Part shown: positions 15,101 through 30,100 of the stretch, piece after piece | Numbering within the stretch: the stretch's first letter is position 1 | How the letters are laid out: every line of letters starts with the position of its first letter | DNA from: Congeria kusceri | Lineage: Eukaryota; Mollusca; Bivalvia; Myida; Dreissenidae | Assembly: GCA_027627225.1 (NCBI GenBank) | Contig: CM051029.1 | Coordinates: 73,444,078 to 73,508,077 of the forward strand | Length of the DNA: 64,000 nucleotides | Direction of reading: 5' to 3' | Program-made: the position numbers and the translations under genes | Notes under the pieces: generated by a model | The model's input: the letters and a program-made list of their open reading frames with translations, nothing else | Database searches by the model: none | Told to the model about the DNA's origin: nothing

Positions 15101-18100
15101 TAACATGAAATATGTTTCCGCACGATGTCTAGAGAACACTTTGACCTATGATCATTTAAGTTGGTATGCTGGTTACTTGGGAGGAAAGGAGGACACCTAT
15201 CAATTTTGAGGTCAACAGGTCAAAGGTCAAGGTGACAGAGGCTTGTAACATGAAAACTGTTTCCTCTGTAGACCAATCCGTTTCTGCATGATATGTAGAA
15301 TACGCTTTGACCTACGATCATCCAAGTTGGTATGCTGGTTACTCAGAGGAGAGGAAGATGCCTTTCAAGTTTGAAGTCAACAGGTCAAAGGTCAAGGTAA
15401 CAGGGGCTTGTAACATGAAAACTTTTTTCCCCGTATACTTTTTTTTCCGCAGGATATCTAGAGAATGCTTTGACCTACGATCATCCAAGTTAGTATGCTG
15501 GTTACTCGGGTAAAAAGGACGAAGCTTATTGATTTCGAGGTCAACCAGTCAGAGGTCAAGGTCACAGGGGCTTGTAACATGAAAACCGTTTCCACACAAT
15601 ATCTAGAGAACGCTTTAACCTAGGATCATGTAAATTAGTATGCTGATTAGTCTTCAGGGAAGGAAGGCCCCTATCGATTTTGAGATCAAGAGATCAAAGG
15701 ACAAGGTCACAAGGGCTTGTAAAAAAAACCATTTCCGCTTAATAACAGATGAACCATTGGTACATGGTTCTCAAACTATATAGGTACAATGGTCAGTTTG
15801 AGTAGATGACCTATTGCATAGTGATACTTACTGAATACTTGGGTCGAGTCGTCAAATTGATAGGAAGAATGCTCTTGCAGAGAAGACAACTCCTATCAAG
15901 GTAATGGTTAACCTGTCTCAGCTTAGATTTTTCAGAAACAGTACACTTTTGTGATGAACGAACATCTCTTGTTGTATATTAACTCTGTTAATGATTTTGA
16001 AGGAAATTAGTTCATTCTGTACTTCTGCATATGAGGCCTGGGGATGTATTCCAGAAGCATCTGAAGTTTATCTTTAACTATTTTCACTGAAGTTTATCTT
16101 TAACTGTTTTCACTGAAGTTTATCTTTAATTATTTTCACAGAAGTTTATCTTTAACTATTTTCACTGAAGTTAAAAATATCAAAGTGTTTCAGATTTAAA
16201 GCTAGCTATAATCCTGAATCCTTGTACAGGAATATTTTCAATTGTTAATTAGCTTTTAGAGAATCAAATGTTTTGGTCTTTTAAAGCAAACAAACGACTA
16301 TATTTCGATTTTTAAATGTTTATTTTATTTTTCTTGAACGCATTTTCAATAGTTTCCGGTATCGATCTATAGGTTACAACACACTAAGTAGGTTAACAAC
16401 AACAATAGTATTTTAGTCTTGAAAACCCTTCTGAACATAACCCCCCAACAATTTTAGATCCTATCTATCAATTCATATTTATCATACAAAGAGAAGTTAA
16501 TATTTATAAGTAATATCAATGACCCTTTTAAACCCATCTTTATGCATTCTACCAAACAGTCAACCCTTTTAAGCTGCATACAATGTATTCATTTGCAATT
16601 ATAATAATATCATTTAAACTATGCCAACAAAACATTGCTATCATTTTCATTTGCCTCATCATTCAAATACAAATCTCTAGACTCCATGATTTTTTTTGGT
16701 TATATTAATATCATACAATTCATTATCAATGCAAAAATTTAGACTGCAAACAGGTAATACATGTCAAATCATACATTCATACATTGTATTTTAACATTTT
16801 ATTTTTAACTGTATTTAAAGGTGTTTTTATTGTTTGTTCTTTTTTTAATTTAGAAAAACTATTAAATGCCAAAAAATAGTTACATACATTTCTATTCATT
16901 AAAATGATTATTAATACTGAAAAGTACATCCTTTTTACTTTTAATATCTTGTAACTGTCAGCATATGAATTAATGAAGTATTTACACCAGCATAATGAGA
17001 CAATGCATAATGCAGAAGGTGTCAAAAAACAACAACATGTATTGACAGAACTATATTTACACGCCATTTTTACTGTTCGATTATGTATCTATTTCTGGAT
17101 ATGCAAATATTCATGGTAATAGTTAATGGTTCATGTAATCTTTGTGCATGAAATATTCAGAATATTCATCTGTATAATGTCAGGTATTTATTCAACTTAT
17201 AACTATAAAACACTTTTCTTTCTGTTGCAAGAGGACTATTTGATTTTCCTTAGCTGCAGAACATCAACATGTTACTGGTCTCTTCTCTTCAAAACACTTT
17301 GAAATCACAAAATATTATTTAGACACTATTAAGTCTGTCGCAAGAGGATTATTATGCCTCAACATTGCAACACTATTCAAGCACAATTTTTAAATTTTTA
17401 CTCAGCTATAAGACTTAATCGCGTTATTGGTCTTCGGAAACACCCTTCCCGATTCAAACATCCACGCCTCGAACATGTTCGTCTCATCCAGCATAAATGT
17501 TTGTAGCCCTTCCCAGGGGCCACTCTCCACGTGGAGTCTGAGGATCTACTACCAGAACGACGTCATCGACCTTGAAGTTACGATTATTCTGAAACCATTT
17601 GGAACCTAATGTCGGCAGGTACTCCCGGATCCAACGCTTCCAGAAGTGATGTAAGAGTTCTTGAACGAATCGTCATAGTTTTTCAATGTCAGTTTTGTCA
17701 CTATCTACCATCACTGGGACTAACCGGCCATCTAACTGGCCAATCAAGAAATGGTTAGGTGTTAACGGAACATCATCACTGGGGTTAGACGATTGGTAAG
17801 TCAGCAGGCGACTGTTTATCAAGCTTTTAGCTCCAGTAACTGCAGCCAACAGCTCTTCATCTGTAACATCCGCGTTGCCCAGTATAGCATAAAGAGCCGG
17901 CTTGTCACCATTGATTCATGGACTAGGCCAAAATGTGGTGCTCCAGGAGGAATAAATTTCCAGTCAGTTTTGCTATTTGCTGCTTGTCTGAAAATCATGT
18001 CCTGATCAAGTACTTTATACAGATCGCGCAGTTCTTGTACAGCTCCAACAAAATTTGTCCCATTGTCAGATGTCACTATCTTTGGAACTCCATGGCGGTT

Positions 18101-21100
18101 TATTAATATTTTGAAAGCATTTAAAAACGAGTCTGTATCCAAACGATATGCGATTTCCAAGTGTACAGCCCTTGTTGCCATACATGTGAATACACAAAGA
18201 AAACGTTTCATTCTTGTCTTCCCACGTCCCTGCTTTGTAATGAATGGACCTGCATAATCCATAGCATTATTTTCAAAGGCACAAACAGTTTCTATGCGAT
18301 CTTCTGGTAAAGGGCCCATGATTTGAGAAGCAGATTTTGCTTTTCTTATTTTACATATTTGACATGCACTTTCACAATTCCGTATTTTCTCTCTAGCTGC
18401 AACAATCCAAAATCTAGTGGTAATTATAGATAATGTCAAGTTTGTACCTTCATGGTTAGTCTTCTCGTGATAGTGTTTTACAATAAGGCATGTCAAACAA
18501 TGCTTTTTTGCAAGGATAATGGGAAACCTGGCTTCGTATGACAGTGATCTGGCATATTTCAGTCTGCTTTCACTTTGCAGTACCCCTTCATCATCTAATC
18601 TAGGATTAAGAGATGCAATTTTGCTGTTCACAGAAACTGCACAACCCTTTTGTAAACACTGGTATTCTGTCGGAAAGGACTCTTCTTGAGCCATTTGAAT
18701 TATTTTATTTTCTGCCTTTTGAACCTCCTCAACATGGAGTTCAGGTGACAATCTTCTTTGCTTCTTGGATATCCAAGAAGAGAATCTTTTTGGGCTGAGC
18801 AGGAACTCAAGATCAAAATTGCTGTGAACCATGAAACTATCTGTATTTTCGGAAGACTTTCGTTTAATTTCTACCTCTGCAATTTCTTTAACTTCAATTC
18901 TGTTTGCTGGCCAATTCTCATAAGTCCGCCTCATGAAATCTGGCCCATTCCACCACATGTCACTCTCAAGTAACTCACTGGCGGATGTGCATCGTGACAA
19001 TATATCTGCTGGGTTGAGTTTGGTTGGTACATGTCTCTACTGGCTAGGGGACGAATGTCATCCCTATACGATTTGCTACGAATGTTTTGAAGCGTCCACT
19101 TGATGTATCCAGTAGAGAACGTTCATACTATCATACCACATAATTGCATTTTAAGTGGAGATCGCCAGCGCATTTCCTGTAGCAACTGTCAACTTTTGAC
19201 CTAAGACTGCTGCCTGTAGTTCAAGCCTCTGAATAATGACCACTTCTAGGGGGACGACTTTTCCTTTTGCAGTTATAAACAGAATGGACACAGATTTATA
19301 ATCATATGAACACCTGGCATAAATGACAGCACCTTAAGCAATGCTTGAAGCATCCACAAACGTGTGTAACTTCATTTCTTTCAGATGACCCTTTTTCTCA
19401 TCTGGAATGAACGTGGTATTTTCATCTTGTTTAACTGATCCAGTTCCTTAAACCAATATTGTATTTCATCTGCTATTTTCGCATCAACTTCATTGTCCCA
19501 ATCAATCCCCAGAACCCAGATTTCTTGCATTATCACTTTGGCCTTCATAATGAAAGGTGCAACCAGTCCAAGCGGATCAAATAATGATGCTATTGTCTTA
19601 AGAAAGTTCCTTTTAGTCAATGCCATATCACCTTTTGGTTGGTTACATTTAAAACTGAAGGCATCATCTTGGGCTTTCCATAGCACTCCTAATGTTTTCA
19701 TTGCTGATAATCCATTGTCTGTCAAATTAACTTGTAAGGCCCTTGTAAATTCATAGTTTCAATAGGACTCTCTAAAGATTCTCTCCAAAGGAATCTGTGA
19801 TATGGTTGATCACTGTTGTAAATTCCTACTCGCAGGTACATCCCGGCTATATCACATACAGCAGCTACCGGATTTTTTCGGAACCTTAGTAACGCATCTA
19901 CTAAATTTTTCTGAGCTTTAGACCCTGATGTATAACATCATTCAGACTGAGTTCATCACATTTTGCAGATGCGTCAAAAACTATTCTCACTTTGGTCGTG
20001 TTTTTTGTCTGGCTTCACTACAGGAAAATGAGGCAAGAACCATGCTTTTTCATCCATTTCATTGTAAATAACTTTCTTCACATACTGTTTGTCACTATAT
20101 TTGTCTATGGTTTCACTGTATGCTTCTGCAAGTTGTGTATTCTCTTTGTGTATTTTTTCAGTGCTCTTGAACCTCTTCACAGGTGTTCATATTTTAAGGA
20201 CTTTTCAACTTTCTCTACAACAAGTCTATCTTCAGGAGACATGGCTTTTATGTCTTCTTGAACATTTTCAATTTCCCAAAATTGTTCATCTATTTCATAA
20301 TTTGGGTTGAAATGGAATGTGAATAGAGTTGATTCTTTCATTTCACTTTTGCATTTTAGTGACCCAACACATGTCCAACGTAATGGAGTAAGTCAAGCTC
20401 TTGGCGATCCTTCTGGTCCAATTACCAAGTCTGCCTAATCTAACCCAATGAGTAGATCTATCTTCTGCCGCTTTCCAATCTCTGGAAACTTGATTGATTT
20501 CAAATGCACCCACTTATCGGCAATTAATCTCCAGTCCATTGGTTTTAGCTGCCCTGTTACATGCTCTATTGTTCGCGCTTCTAGTGTAGCTTCGGTCAGT
20601 CTGTTAATACTACTCACATTAAATTCACATTCATCGTAGTTTTGGGTATCGATCTATAGGTTACAACACACTAAGTAGGTTAAAACCAACAATTGTATTT
20701 TAGTCTTGAAAACCCTTCTGAACATTAATAATATAGCTGATATTTAAGAAATAATTGACGGGTATGATATTTAAGAACTAATTGATTGGTAACTGTTGGT
20801 TATTGCGGTCATAAACAACGGTTTGGAGTTCCGATGCGTAGGAATTAAACCACGAGGGCGGTAGCCCGAGTGGTTTGAAAACAAGCCCGCGTGGTTTGAA
20901 AACCAGCATCGGAACGACAAACCGTTGGTTATTAACGCAATAACAAACTGTTACCCGTCAATTATTTCGATTCTAACAAGATCTTAAATAACATTCGTAT
21001 TTTTAAAGGTTATGAGAACTATATTTATCTATACTCCGCTCATTTTCCGAGAAGTGCATTCACACGTGCGTTTCTGTGACGTCAATAAATCATAACAAAT

Positions 21101-24100
21101 TAAAATGACGTCAGCTTTATTGATAAACATTGAGCGAATTACGTCATACTTATCGATATAATAAAGTGAAAATATCATGCCAAAAAGCGCAAATTAAAAA
21201 CATATTAATAAAACGCAAACGTTTTGGTGAACTTAAGTATAACATATGTAGTAAAAATGTGGTTTAATTGCGCTACATAATGCAAACATGATTTGTTTGT
21301 CACAATTTGCTATCACGCGTTTAAGCACGTGCATTTTACGGAACAATTTCTTCGAATTTCTGGAACTATTTTCAAAACATTAAGCTCCGCCCATAATTTG
21401 TTGCAGAATAACCCACAGTTATTTTCCTTCTTTATCTATGGACCACTAGCCGCGTGCCGTTGTAGAATTAATCATAATACACTGTGTTCACATTATAAAA
21501 AGTTAAATAAAATGATGAATTCATGGTTAAGGATTAAATATCACTTAAGATGTTTCTGGAATACGACCCCTGATGTTGGGAGATAGTATTACACAAGTTT
21601 GCATACGACCCCTGATGTTGGGAGATAGTATTACACAAGTTTGCATACGACCCATGATGTTGGGAGATAGTATTACACAAGTTTGCATACGACCCCTGAT
21701 GTTGGGAGATAGTATTACACAAGTTTGCATACGACCCCTGATGTTGGGAGATAGTATTACACAAGTTTGCATACGACCCCTGATGTTGGGAGATAGTATT
21801 ACACAAGTTTGCATACGACCCCTGATGTTGGGAGATAGTATTACACAAGTTTGCATACGACCCCTGATGTTGGGAGATAGTATTACACAAGTTTGCATAC
21901 GACCCATGATGTTGGGAGATAGTATTACACAAGTTTGCATACGACCCCTGATGTTGGGAGATAGTATTACACAAGTTTGCATACGACCCCTGATGTTGGG
22001 AGATAGTATTACACAAGTTTGCATACGACCCCTGATGTTGGGAGATAGTATTACACAAGTTTGACACAACCTCTTGTTGTGCAGGCTTTTTCTCACAAAT
22101 TTTGTAATCAGGTGCAAGTTAGGCCAACATTTTTTATCTTTTGTTTTATGGGAATCCAGACCCTAATTTTCAGCCAAAACAAATACATATAAAAGTAACG
22201 ATTGTGATTTTTTAAAAATAATTTCCCCGCCGACTTGGTATTTTATTCATAGAACATATACTAGTAACAAGGACATATAAATGTTTTGATAAGTATGAAG
22301 TAATAATAATATATGTTCAAGTACTGATTTAAAGTGTTTCAAACTAATGAATTAACTTTTAAACTAGCATGCTTTAAAGAGCTTGTTTTTGGCCTTGACT
22401 GTTAAAAATGTCTTCAGTTTAAAAATAAAAAAATGCTCCTCTTTTAAATTATAACGTATATTTTGTGTTGATTAATTAAAAAAAATGCTTTTATTTGATA
22501 TTACCCCCCCAGACTCAATTTAATTTTTTTTTCCTGTAAAGCAAAACATAAACAATTTTGGTCTTATATAATTATTTTCCTCTGTTGTTATTACCTGCAG
22601 ACGAGACCTGATGTTGGGGCGTCTGTATTTCTACGGTCAGCAGCACCTGATGGCCGGGCGTGTGCTGTTCGACCGCTGTGAGGGCATTGTGGGGTCCAGC
22701 GACCACGCCTGGAAACGCAGTTTGGCCACCCCCCTTATCACATCCGAATGGATGGTAAGCAGACCTGTTCACTCCTACGGATTGTTCGTATTTGCTACAA
22801 TTTTACCGCAGAAACTACGCACTACGGATTGATATTGAAAATCCTACAGAAATCGGCCATTTGCAGTAAAAAAATGTTTTATTGGCTTCTTTCGTTAATT
22901 TTACCACGTTTGGCTCTTTAGTGCATCAGTGTAATAAAAAAAGAGTTCCCGATGCGCAATTTCTTATCAGTATATTTTGCTGTATGTATAATTGGTAATA
23001 GAGACTATTATGCGAGCGCTTGTCATCTCCGTTAGCAATTTCTTATCAGTATATTTTTCTGTACGTATAATTGGTAATAGAGACTATTATGCAAGCGCTT
23101 GTCATCTCCGTTAACAATTTGTTATCAGTATATTTTGCTGTATGTATACTTGGTAATAGAGACTATTATGCAAGCGCGTGTCATCTCAGTTAACAATTTC
23201 TTATCAGTATATTTTGCTGTATGTATACTTGGTAATAGAGACTATTATGCAAGCGCTTGTCATCTCCGTTAACAATTTGTTATCAGTATATTTTGCTGTA
23301 TGTATACTTGGTAATAGAGACTATTATGCAAGCGCTTGTCATCTCCGTTAACAATTGGTAATAGAGACTATTATGCGAGCGCTTGTCATCTCCGTTAACA
23401 ATTGGTAATAGAGACTATTATGCGAGCGCTTGTCATCTCCGTTAACAATTGGTAATAGAGACTATTATGCAAGCGCTTGTCATCTCCGTTAACAATTAAT
23501 AATAGAGACCATTATGCGAGCGCTTGTCATCTCCGTTAACAATTGGTAATAGAGACTATTATGCAAGCGCTTGTCATCTCCGTTAACAATTGGTAATAGA
23601 GACTATTATGCGAGCGCTTGTCATCTCCGTTAACAATTGGTAATAGAGACTATTATGCAAGCGCTTGTCATCTCCGTTAACAATTGGTAATAGAGACCAT
23701 TATGCGAGCGCTTGTCATCTCCATTCACGATTGGCTGCTAAGTTACGCAGCTGTGTAAGGCGGAGACATGCTCAACAATCTGAGCTTGCTGTCTCGCACA
23801 AGGCCCTCTATTCAATGTTTTTTATCCAAAGTGTTTTGCTATTAAACGTTTACAAAACTCAGAAACTTTTCAACGGTATTTTAAAGATTCGAAATTCCAC
23901 GGGATGTTTTTAGTCGGGTCCATAATCATCACGACTGTCGAAAGTGCCATGTTTTCTTAGACCGAAAAATTAACATCTTTTTGTGGTTTTAAGTATTTAC
24001 GGCATCTTTCCTAAGCATACCCTTTAATCTTTAAAACAGTCACCGCAGAAAATAATACTCAGTACAGTAGGTACGTCTTTAACATTTGACGCGCGTACGC

Positions 24101-27100
24101 ATGAAGTGCACGAGGAAATTTTCCACCGTATTTGCAAGAATAAAGCATGGATAATATACGTGAATTTTAACCAAGATCTTTATAATGCACCAATTATACA
24201 ATCAGTACTATGAGTTCAACTGTGGAAACAATTACAACAGTAAAAAAAACACTAAAACACATGTCCATTTTAATATAATTAATCAAATAAAAAAGGCTCT
24301 GTAAGTAGATTGAGTGTAACCTTACGATTCGATAACAACGAGAATAGTGGGTTTAAACGTGAGGTCACTGCGCTAATGTGATGCGCACTGGTCATAAACA
24401 TTCAGAAAAAAATGATTACTTTCAGTTTCACAACAACAATGCCGCTTTTGCTTTTATAAAGCTTAAGGTATACAGTACCTTTTAAACAGTGATGTTTCGT
24501 GTATTTCATTTCGTTTAAATGTTTACAAAAAATTGAAAACGTGTTAGCCTCAATTTTGAAAGCTAAAACGCACCAGATAACGTCATTTGACATGTGCGGC
24601 ATAAAAAAAATCGACGTATACCCCTCCCTAACCCAGCCCTCTCGGGACCGGGGCACCTGAAAAAAATCATGTGGCAAGCACTGTTGAGAAATCTGTAGTA
24701 AGCATGTATCAATTTTATGTTGGATCAGTTGTGTAATGCTGAATTTTAATGTCGAACATTAAATATATTTTGAATTTGATACATGATATTGCTATGTATT
24801 TATTAATATCCATGTTTTGTCATTTTGTGTTTAATAAAATCTTTGTTGTGCAAAACACTGGTTGACTGTTAGTTACTACTGACAGGTACCAAAAACTACT
24901 GATACAACTTTGTCAGACTACTGACAAAGCTTGAAAGGGGTAAACAGGTCTGGGTAAGGCAGCCCTACAATCTCAGGTGTCAACCGATTCCTATATTACT
25001 ATATTTTCCTATATTTTGGAACGAACTAATTTTGAAAACCTACATTGTCTATATTTTCCTACGTTTAATAATTGTTTCCTATATTTTTGCGAAATTTGGT
25101 CATTCACAAGTCTGAAATTATTCCATGAACATTATATCAAGAACCTATATGTTGATTTGTTTTCTCGCTCGCTTCTCTTGCACCACACTGAATTACTCAG
25201 ATTATTGTTTGGTCATAGCGTGTATCAGTTGCCAATTCATTATCATGAGCATGTTTGTTTGTTTGTTTGGATTTTTTGCTGTATTCAACAGTATTTCAGT
25301 CATATGACGGCAGTCAGTTAACCCACTCACACTTTTCCTAGGTAAGCTGGTTTACCAGTACTAAGAGCACATACTTATGCCAGTAACTGACAACTGCCCT
25401 ACTTGAATCAGAGGTAGGGAGAGAAAGGCCGTAGAAATAATTTCATGACCAACCCGCACACAAGTTATGTGGCCGGGCTGGGAATCGAACCCGCGATCCT
25501 CAGATTTGTAGTCCAGCGCTCTACCAACTGAGCTAGCTGGCCTGTTTAAACACAAACTGTAAGATTTATTAAGCTACAATATGATCCCATATTATCCCTA
25601 TCATGAAATATTTTTCCTATAAAATTCCTGTATTTTGTCCAAAAAATCTGCAAAAAGTCCTATTTCTTGGTGAAAATATTCCTATATTGTTCCTATATTT
25701 TTGTAGGGAACTTGGTTGTCGGCCTGCAATCGCAATAAAATTTCGTAAGGTCGCAATGGTGTAGTGGATGCAATCTAGCAAAAATAAATCGATTAAAATT
25801 TATTTCATTAAAATCAAATCTTAAACTTCTTAAAGTAGGATCAGGGCCCATATTTATTACGATTCTTAAGATATTCTTAACGTAGGCTGAAATGAGTCAA
25901 AAATAGGAACTTGTGTCGGTAACAGCATGCTTTGGAACATGTACATGACACATACTTAAAATAAGGACACTTCAAATCTTGTTGTTTATATATAAAATTT
26001 TCCACAAACTTTGGCAAAGTATTTTGTTTTAAAACATTGTATTTTATTTACCATAGAATAAACTTTTCAGAAATTAGAGGACGATGAACATCAAAGGAAG
26101 CTAGCTGAACAGGTGTTGCAGTGGGCCGTAAAAGCTCTGACCCACCATTTCCCATGGTACTTCCCTCCCCACCAGGAGGAACTGAAGAAAGCTGTGGTTG
26201 CCATGGAAACCATGAAGTTCAAGGTCATGGGAGTGAAGGATGTTGCCATGGAAACAAGCAAGAAGGATGGTATATGGAAGGAGTTTGCAGATACTAATGC
26301 AAAGACAGAGGCCGTTATTGGGAAAGTGTTGGATTTTATGAGCAACTGGGTAAGTGGCTGTCTTTATTTATAAAACTGGTATTCATTACTAATGTGGATA
26401 TCTTGTGGTTTTATTTTATTTTGTAAGTTCTTGTTATCGGTACAAAATATATATAAGAAAGAGTCTAATTTGTTATGGGTTATCAAGATGTTTTGCATTC
26501 GCAATTTAGCTCTTCCCCCAGCAAAAACAGTGTCCGAATTTCCCAGATTCCCTAGATTCCCTAATATTTACCAACACCAGTTACTGGTATAAAAACCTTT
26601 AATAAATCTTAGCATTAACTTGAAGTTGAAATGTAGTCCTAGCGATACATAAAAAGATTTTCACACATTTTGATAATTTAAAGATTGTCCGCTTTTGAAG
26701 AAAACAACATGAAAGTTACCCCATCTATCCACAAAATGCAAAAAGTGCCACTGTGTATGTGTGGCATTAAAAGAATAACATACAATAATAATTTAGATAT
26801 AGTTCTGATTTCAAAGCTATTGAAAATAATGAGATGCTCACAGCATTTGTATAGCTCGCATACATTAACTTCATACTTGTGACCTCTATTAGCACAAATT
26901 ACACGCTTGAATTGTCGTCTACAGTTATACTCGTTTTTTATTCATGCACGTGTTTCACAAGTTTAATGATACCATAACAGGATATAGCGTGGGATACTCG
27001 TTAATTGATTTTTAACTGTTTTCCAGTACGGAAATTTATATATTCATTGTAAAGGTATTTTAATATATTCACGCATAAAGGTCAGTGTCTGGTTAGTAAT

Positions 27101-30100
27101 AGTCATAGCATACTTTTACCTAAATATGTTAGTTATTTAACGAGCCCGTAGGGCGATTTTAAATAATTAACATATTGAGGTCAAAGTGTGCTACATGTGT
27201 TTTATACCATATTTACCTATCACAACTTGCCACGATGCACATCCCATAGGCATTTCCTAAACATCAAATGATGTCTGGCATGCTTGGCATCCGTATCATT
27301 TCCAAATTTAGCATTGTCGCAATGTGTCCACTCAGTGCAATCGTTCAGTGCAATAAGTAGCTTGCGTATAAAGTACAACTAAAGTTCAATATACTGCACG
27401 CTTCGTATTCCACGATAAGCTTGCATATCAGGCTCTGCCCACTATTTACCGATCTAATATCACAGTTATTGAATACTGCAAAACAATGAAAACTCACTGA
27501 AATATGGTATAAATTCCGGTTAATGTTTGCAAGTTATAGCTGCACTGTGTTTTGTTTTGTTTTATATACCAGGGTAAAGTGCTGTACTATCCTGACATAA
27601 CCGGAGGGTGTGCTATATCCGACTACTCGTTCCTTCTCTCTGTGTACAAGACGTTTCTCGACTCCACGCCCCCGAGCGCGGCTTCGTGGCGATACCTGGG
27701 TACCAAGGTGCCCTGCTGGACCCCCAGGGATATCAGTGATGTGTTTCCTGACGAAGCATCGGTAAAAAAAAGTGTATTCTGTATACATTTGTATATGGAA
27801 AGATCTTTGATTAGAAAAAGTACAGAGTGCTGTTCAAAAGGATTTTGGGGCAAGTTGGATCAGTTCTTTGAATTAAAAAAAAAAAAAAGAATTGTTTTGA
27901 GATAGGGATTTCATGAACATTATGCTACCAATGAAGGTTTTAAAACATGATTTATAATTGAAAATTTGCATATTCAAATATGTTCACCTTTCCCTTGTTT
28001 TATAATTGAACATTTGCAAACATATGTATAAAATATTCAAATATTTTCACCATTCCTATGTTTACTAGCCCAAGGGGGCACCAGGGGAAACCAAATAGGA
28101 GCCAGGGCCCTCAATCTATGATTTTTGCAGCCGAATATCGGCCCCACTTCCCCACCTGGAAAGTATGTTTTTTCCCCCTAAAAATTAGAAAAATTCCCCC
28201 TAGGAGGTCTGCAAAAAAACAATACAAAAAAAAAACAATAGAAAACCTAGTTAAGATGCCAATAATTGTCTGCATCATAAGTATAGCCGTTTTGGTCTAG
28301 ATCTCTACATCGCTAATATTTCATTGACACATGTTATGTGCGATAAACAATAAACCGATCCGTTCAACATCAAAGTGAAACAGTTTGACGTCATCACTGC
28401 TGCCGCTTTAATCAGCAGCCGAATTACACACTGTCCACGTGGAGGGTGTACACAGTGCCTGTATGTCATAAATCAATACTGACCTATCTGAATGACAATA
28501 ACGTTAACAATGCGGCAAAAGTATTTTTTTGTTTAAGAGGAAATGTTAACTGCACATCAATGGCTATACAAAAAATTTGGTTGGTATGCGCTGCGAAACT
28601 TTTATTTAAAAGTAAAGATCTCACAGTTCTCTGCGCTACAAAGATTTTACATGGCCATCAATACACCCACGCTTTCCATGCGGATGACGGGACGTTGTAC
28701 ATGTCAGCATAATTTTCGTGCGCTTTTCTAGCCGAACAAAGGCTTTTCATGAAGTACATGTGTATTTTAACTTTAAATCAAATTGTGTTTATGACGTGTG
28801 AACAGTAAAATTCGAATAGGCGTTTCGCTTTTCGATATAGTATATGTGTTGTGATAACTGATTTAAAATTAAATACAAGGAACTATATAATATTTTTATA
28901 TACAAATATAATATTTTACATATGGATATAACACATTATGGATGTTAACTACAATGAATTGCTTATTTAATTACATTTACTCTTTGAGATAGTGAAAATA
29001 GGCTTGTGTTTACATGTTTATGCCCATGTATGACCTGACAAGTTATATTGCGATTGCGATCCATGGACCCCGCGAATCGCGATATAATGGAGTTGTAGTG
29101 TATTTCCATTTTCAGTCTTTGAAATGAATACATTAAATTAATAAATAATTTAAAAAGCGGGACTGCAAATTACTTTTACAAAAAAATATGTGTTGCATAT
29201 TGATATTAATTATATTAGTTTCACATCTCCGTTATAAAATCGTGCTGGGCTAGAAAAACGCGCTAACTATTAACGCCGGCAAAATCACGAAAAACTCGTG
29301 GAAATGACGCATGTACAGCTGCAATGTTACATGTATACTGCAGCCTAGTCCAAATTTTTAAGACGATTTCTACAGTTTTTTCCCTTCCGTGAAAATTTCA
29401 TTTTTACATATTTTGCAGATCGTTCAATGCCTAATATAATGAAACCATAAAAATGGGGGTCACCGCATTAGATTTTTTGGAAAATGCATGTAAATGACCG
29501 ACCCGTGAATGCATTTTAGGAAATTTTGATGCTGTTTTAGTTTTAGCAAAAAATTAGTATTGACCATTGATTGGTAAAAAATAACGACATCCTATTGGTT
29601 GAAATGGGTAATTGTAAGAAAGCAATCCGTAACATAGTGAAAAAATAATATTATATTTGCCCAAAAATGCTTTTTCATCCTTTTTTAAAGAAAAAATTCT
29701 ACATTTTGTAATCATATAAAAGTTTGGTTTTGACTATAGAAAAAAAACAGTTCCGTGAAAATAACTGAATTTTCGATATTTATTATATAATTATATTTTT
29801 AACAAACTGCAAAACAGAAAACAGGGGGTCACCGTGCTTGTTTTCGAGAAAAAATATGTAGTTTACATTTGCGTATTGTGCATTTTTCTGTAAAAAACAG
29901 GATGGAATGACAGTGACTGAGTAATAATTTATAACAATACACTTATACAAGTAAATAGATATATATTATATATAATTATTTTAGTAACAGCAGTTTTTGC
30001 CAACAGAAATGTGAACAGAGATTTGATAACAGTGTATGTCTTGTAAAAAGTACAAAACTGATAAAAGACATGATATTAGAACTGTTTATTACTGTTTTGT

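Larger units (their letters stand above)
17410..20640 (-). mobile_element. Decayed BEL/Pao LTR retrotransposon, antisense in intron 5
   Basis: Minus-strand fragments follow BEL/Pao order: aspartic-protease end with DLLIGLD (20435-20617), start of reverse transcriptase with FLPHFPVVKPDKK and VRIVFDASAK (about 20100-19760), Pao/A17 segment (19725-19381), an RNase H-like stretch with stops (19380-19020), integrase (19000-17819) and a DUF5641-like tail (about 17660-17410). The YxDD part of reverse transcriptase is missing between about 19740 and 19760, and gag is absent. Several frameshifts and stops make it inactive. Confidence 0.85.

Noticed and set aside
21534..22117. Long ORFs on both strands with 14-residue repeats
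   Set aside because: A 42-base period is divisible by three, so several frames stay open at once. Frames on both strands are equally open, which argues against coding.
29000..29120. Possible promoter or CpG-like region
   Set aside because: Only a few CG dinucleotides in AT-rich sequence, no core promoter motif, and it lies mid-gene.
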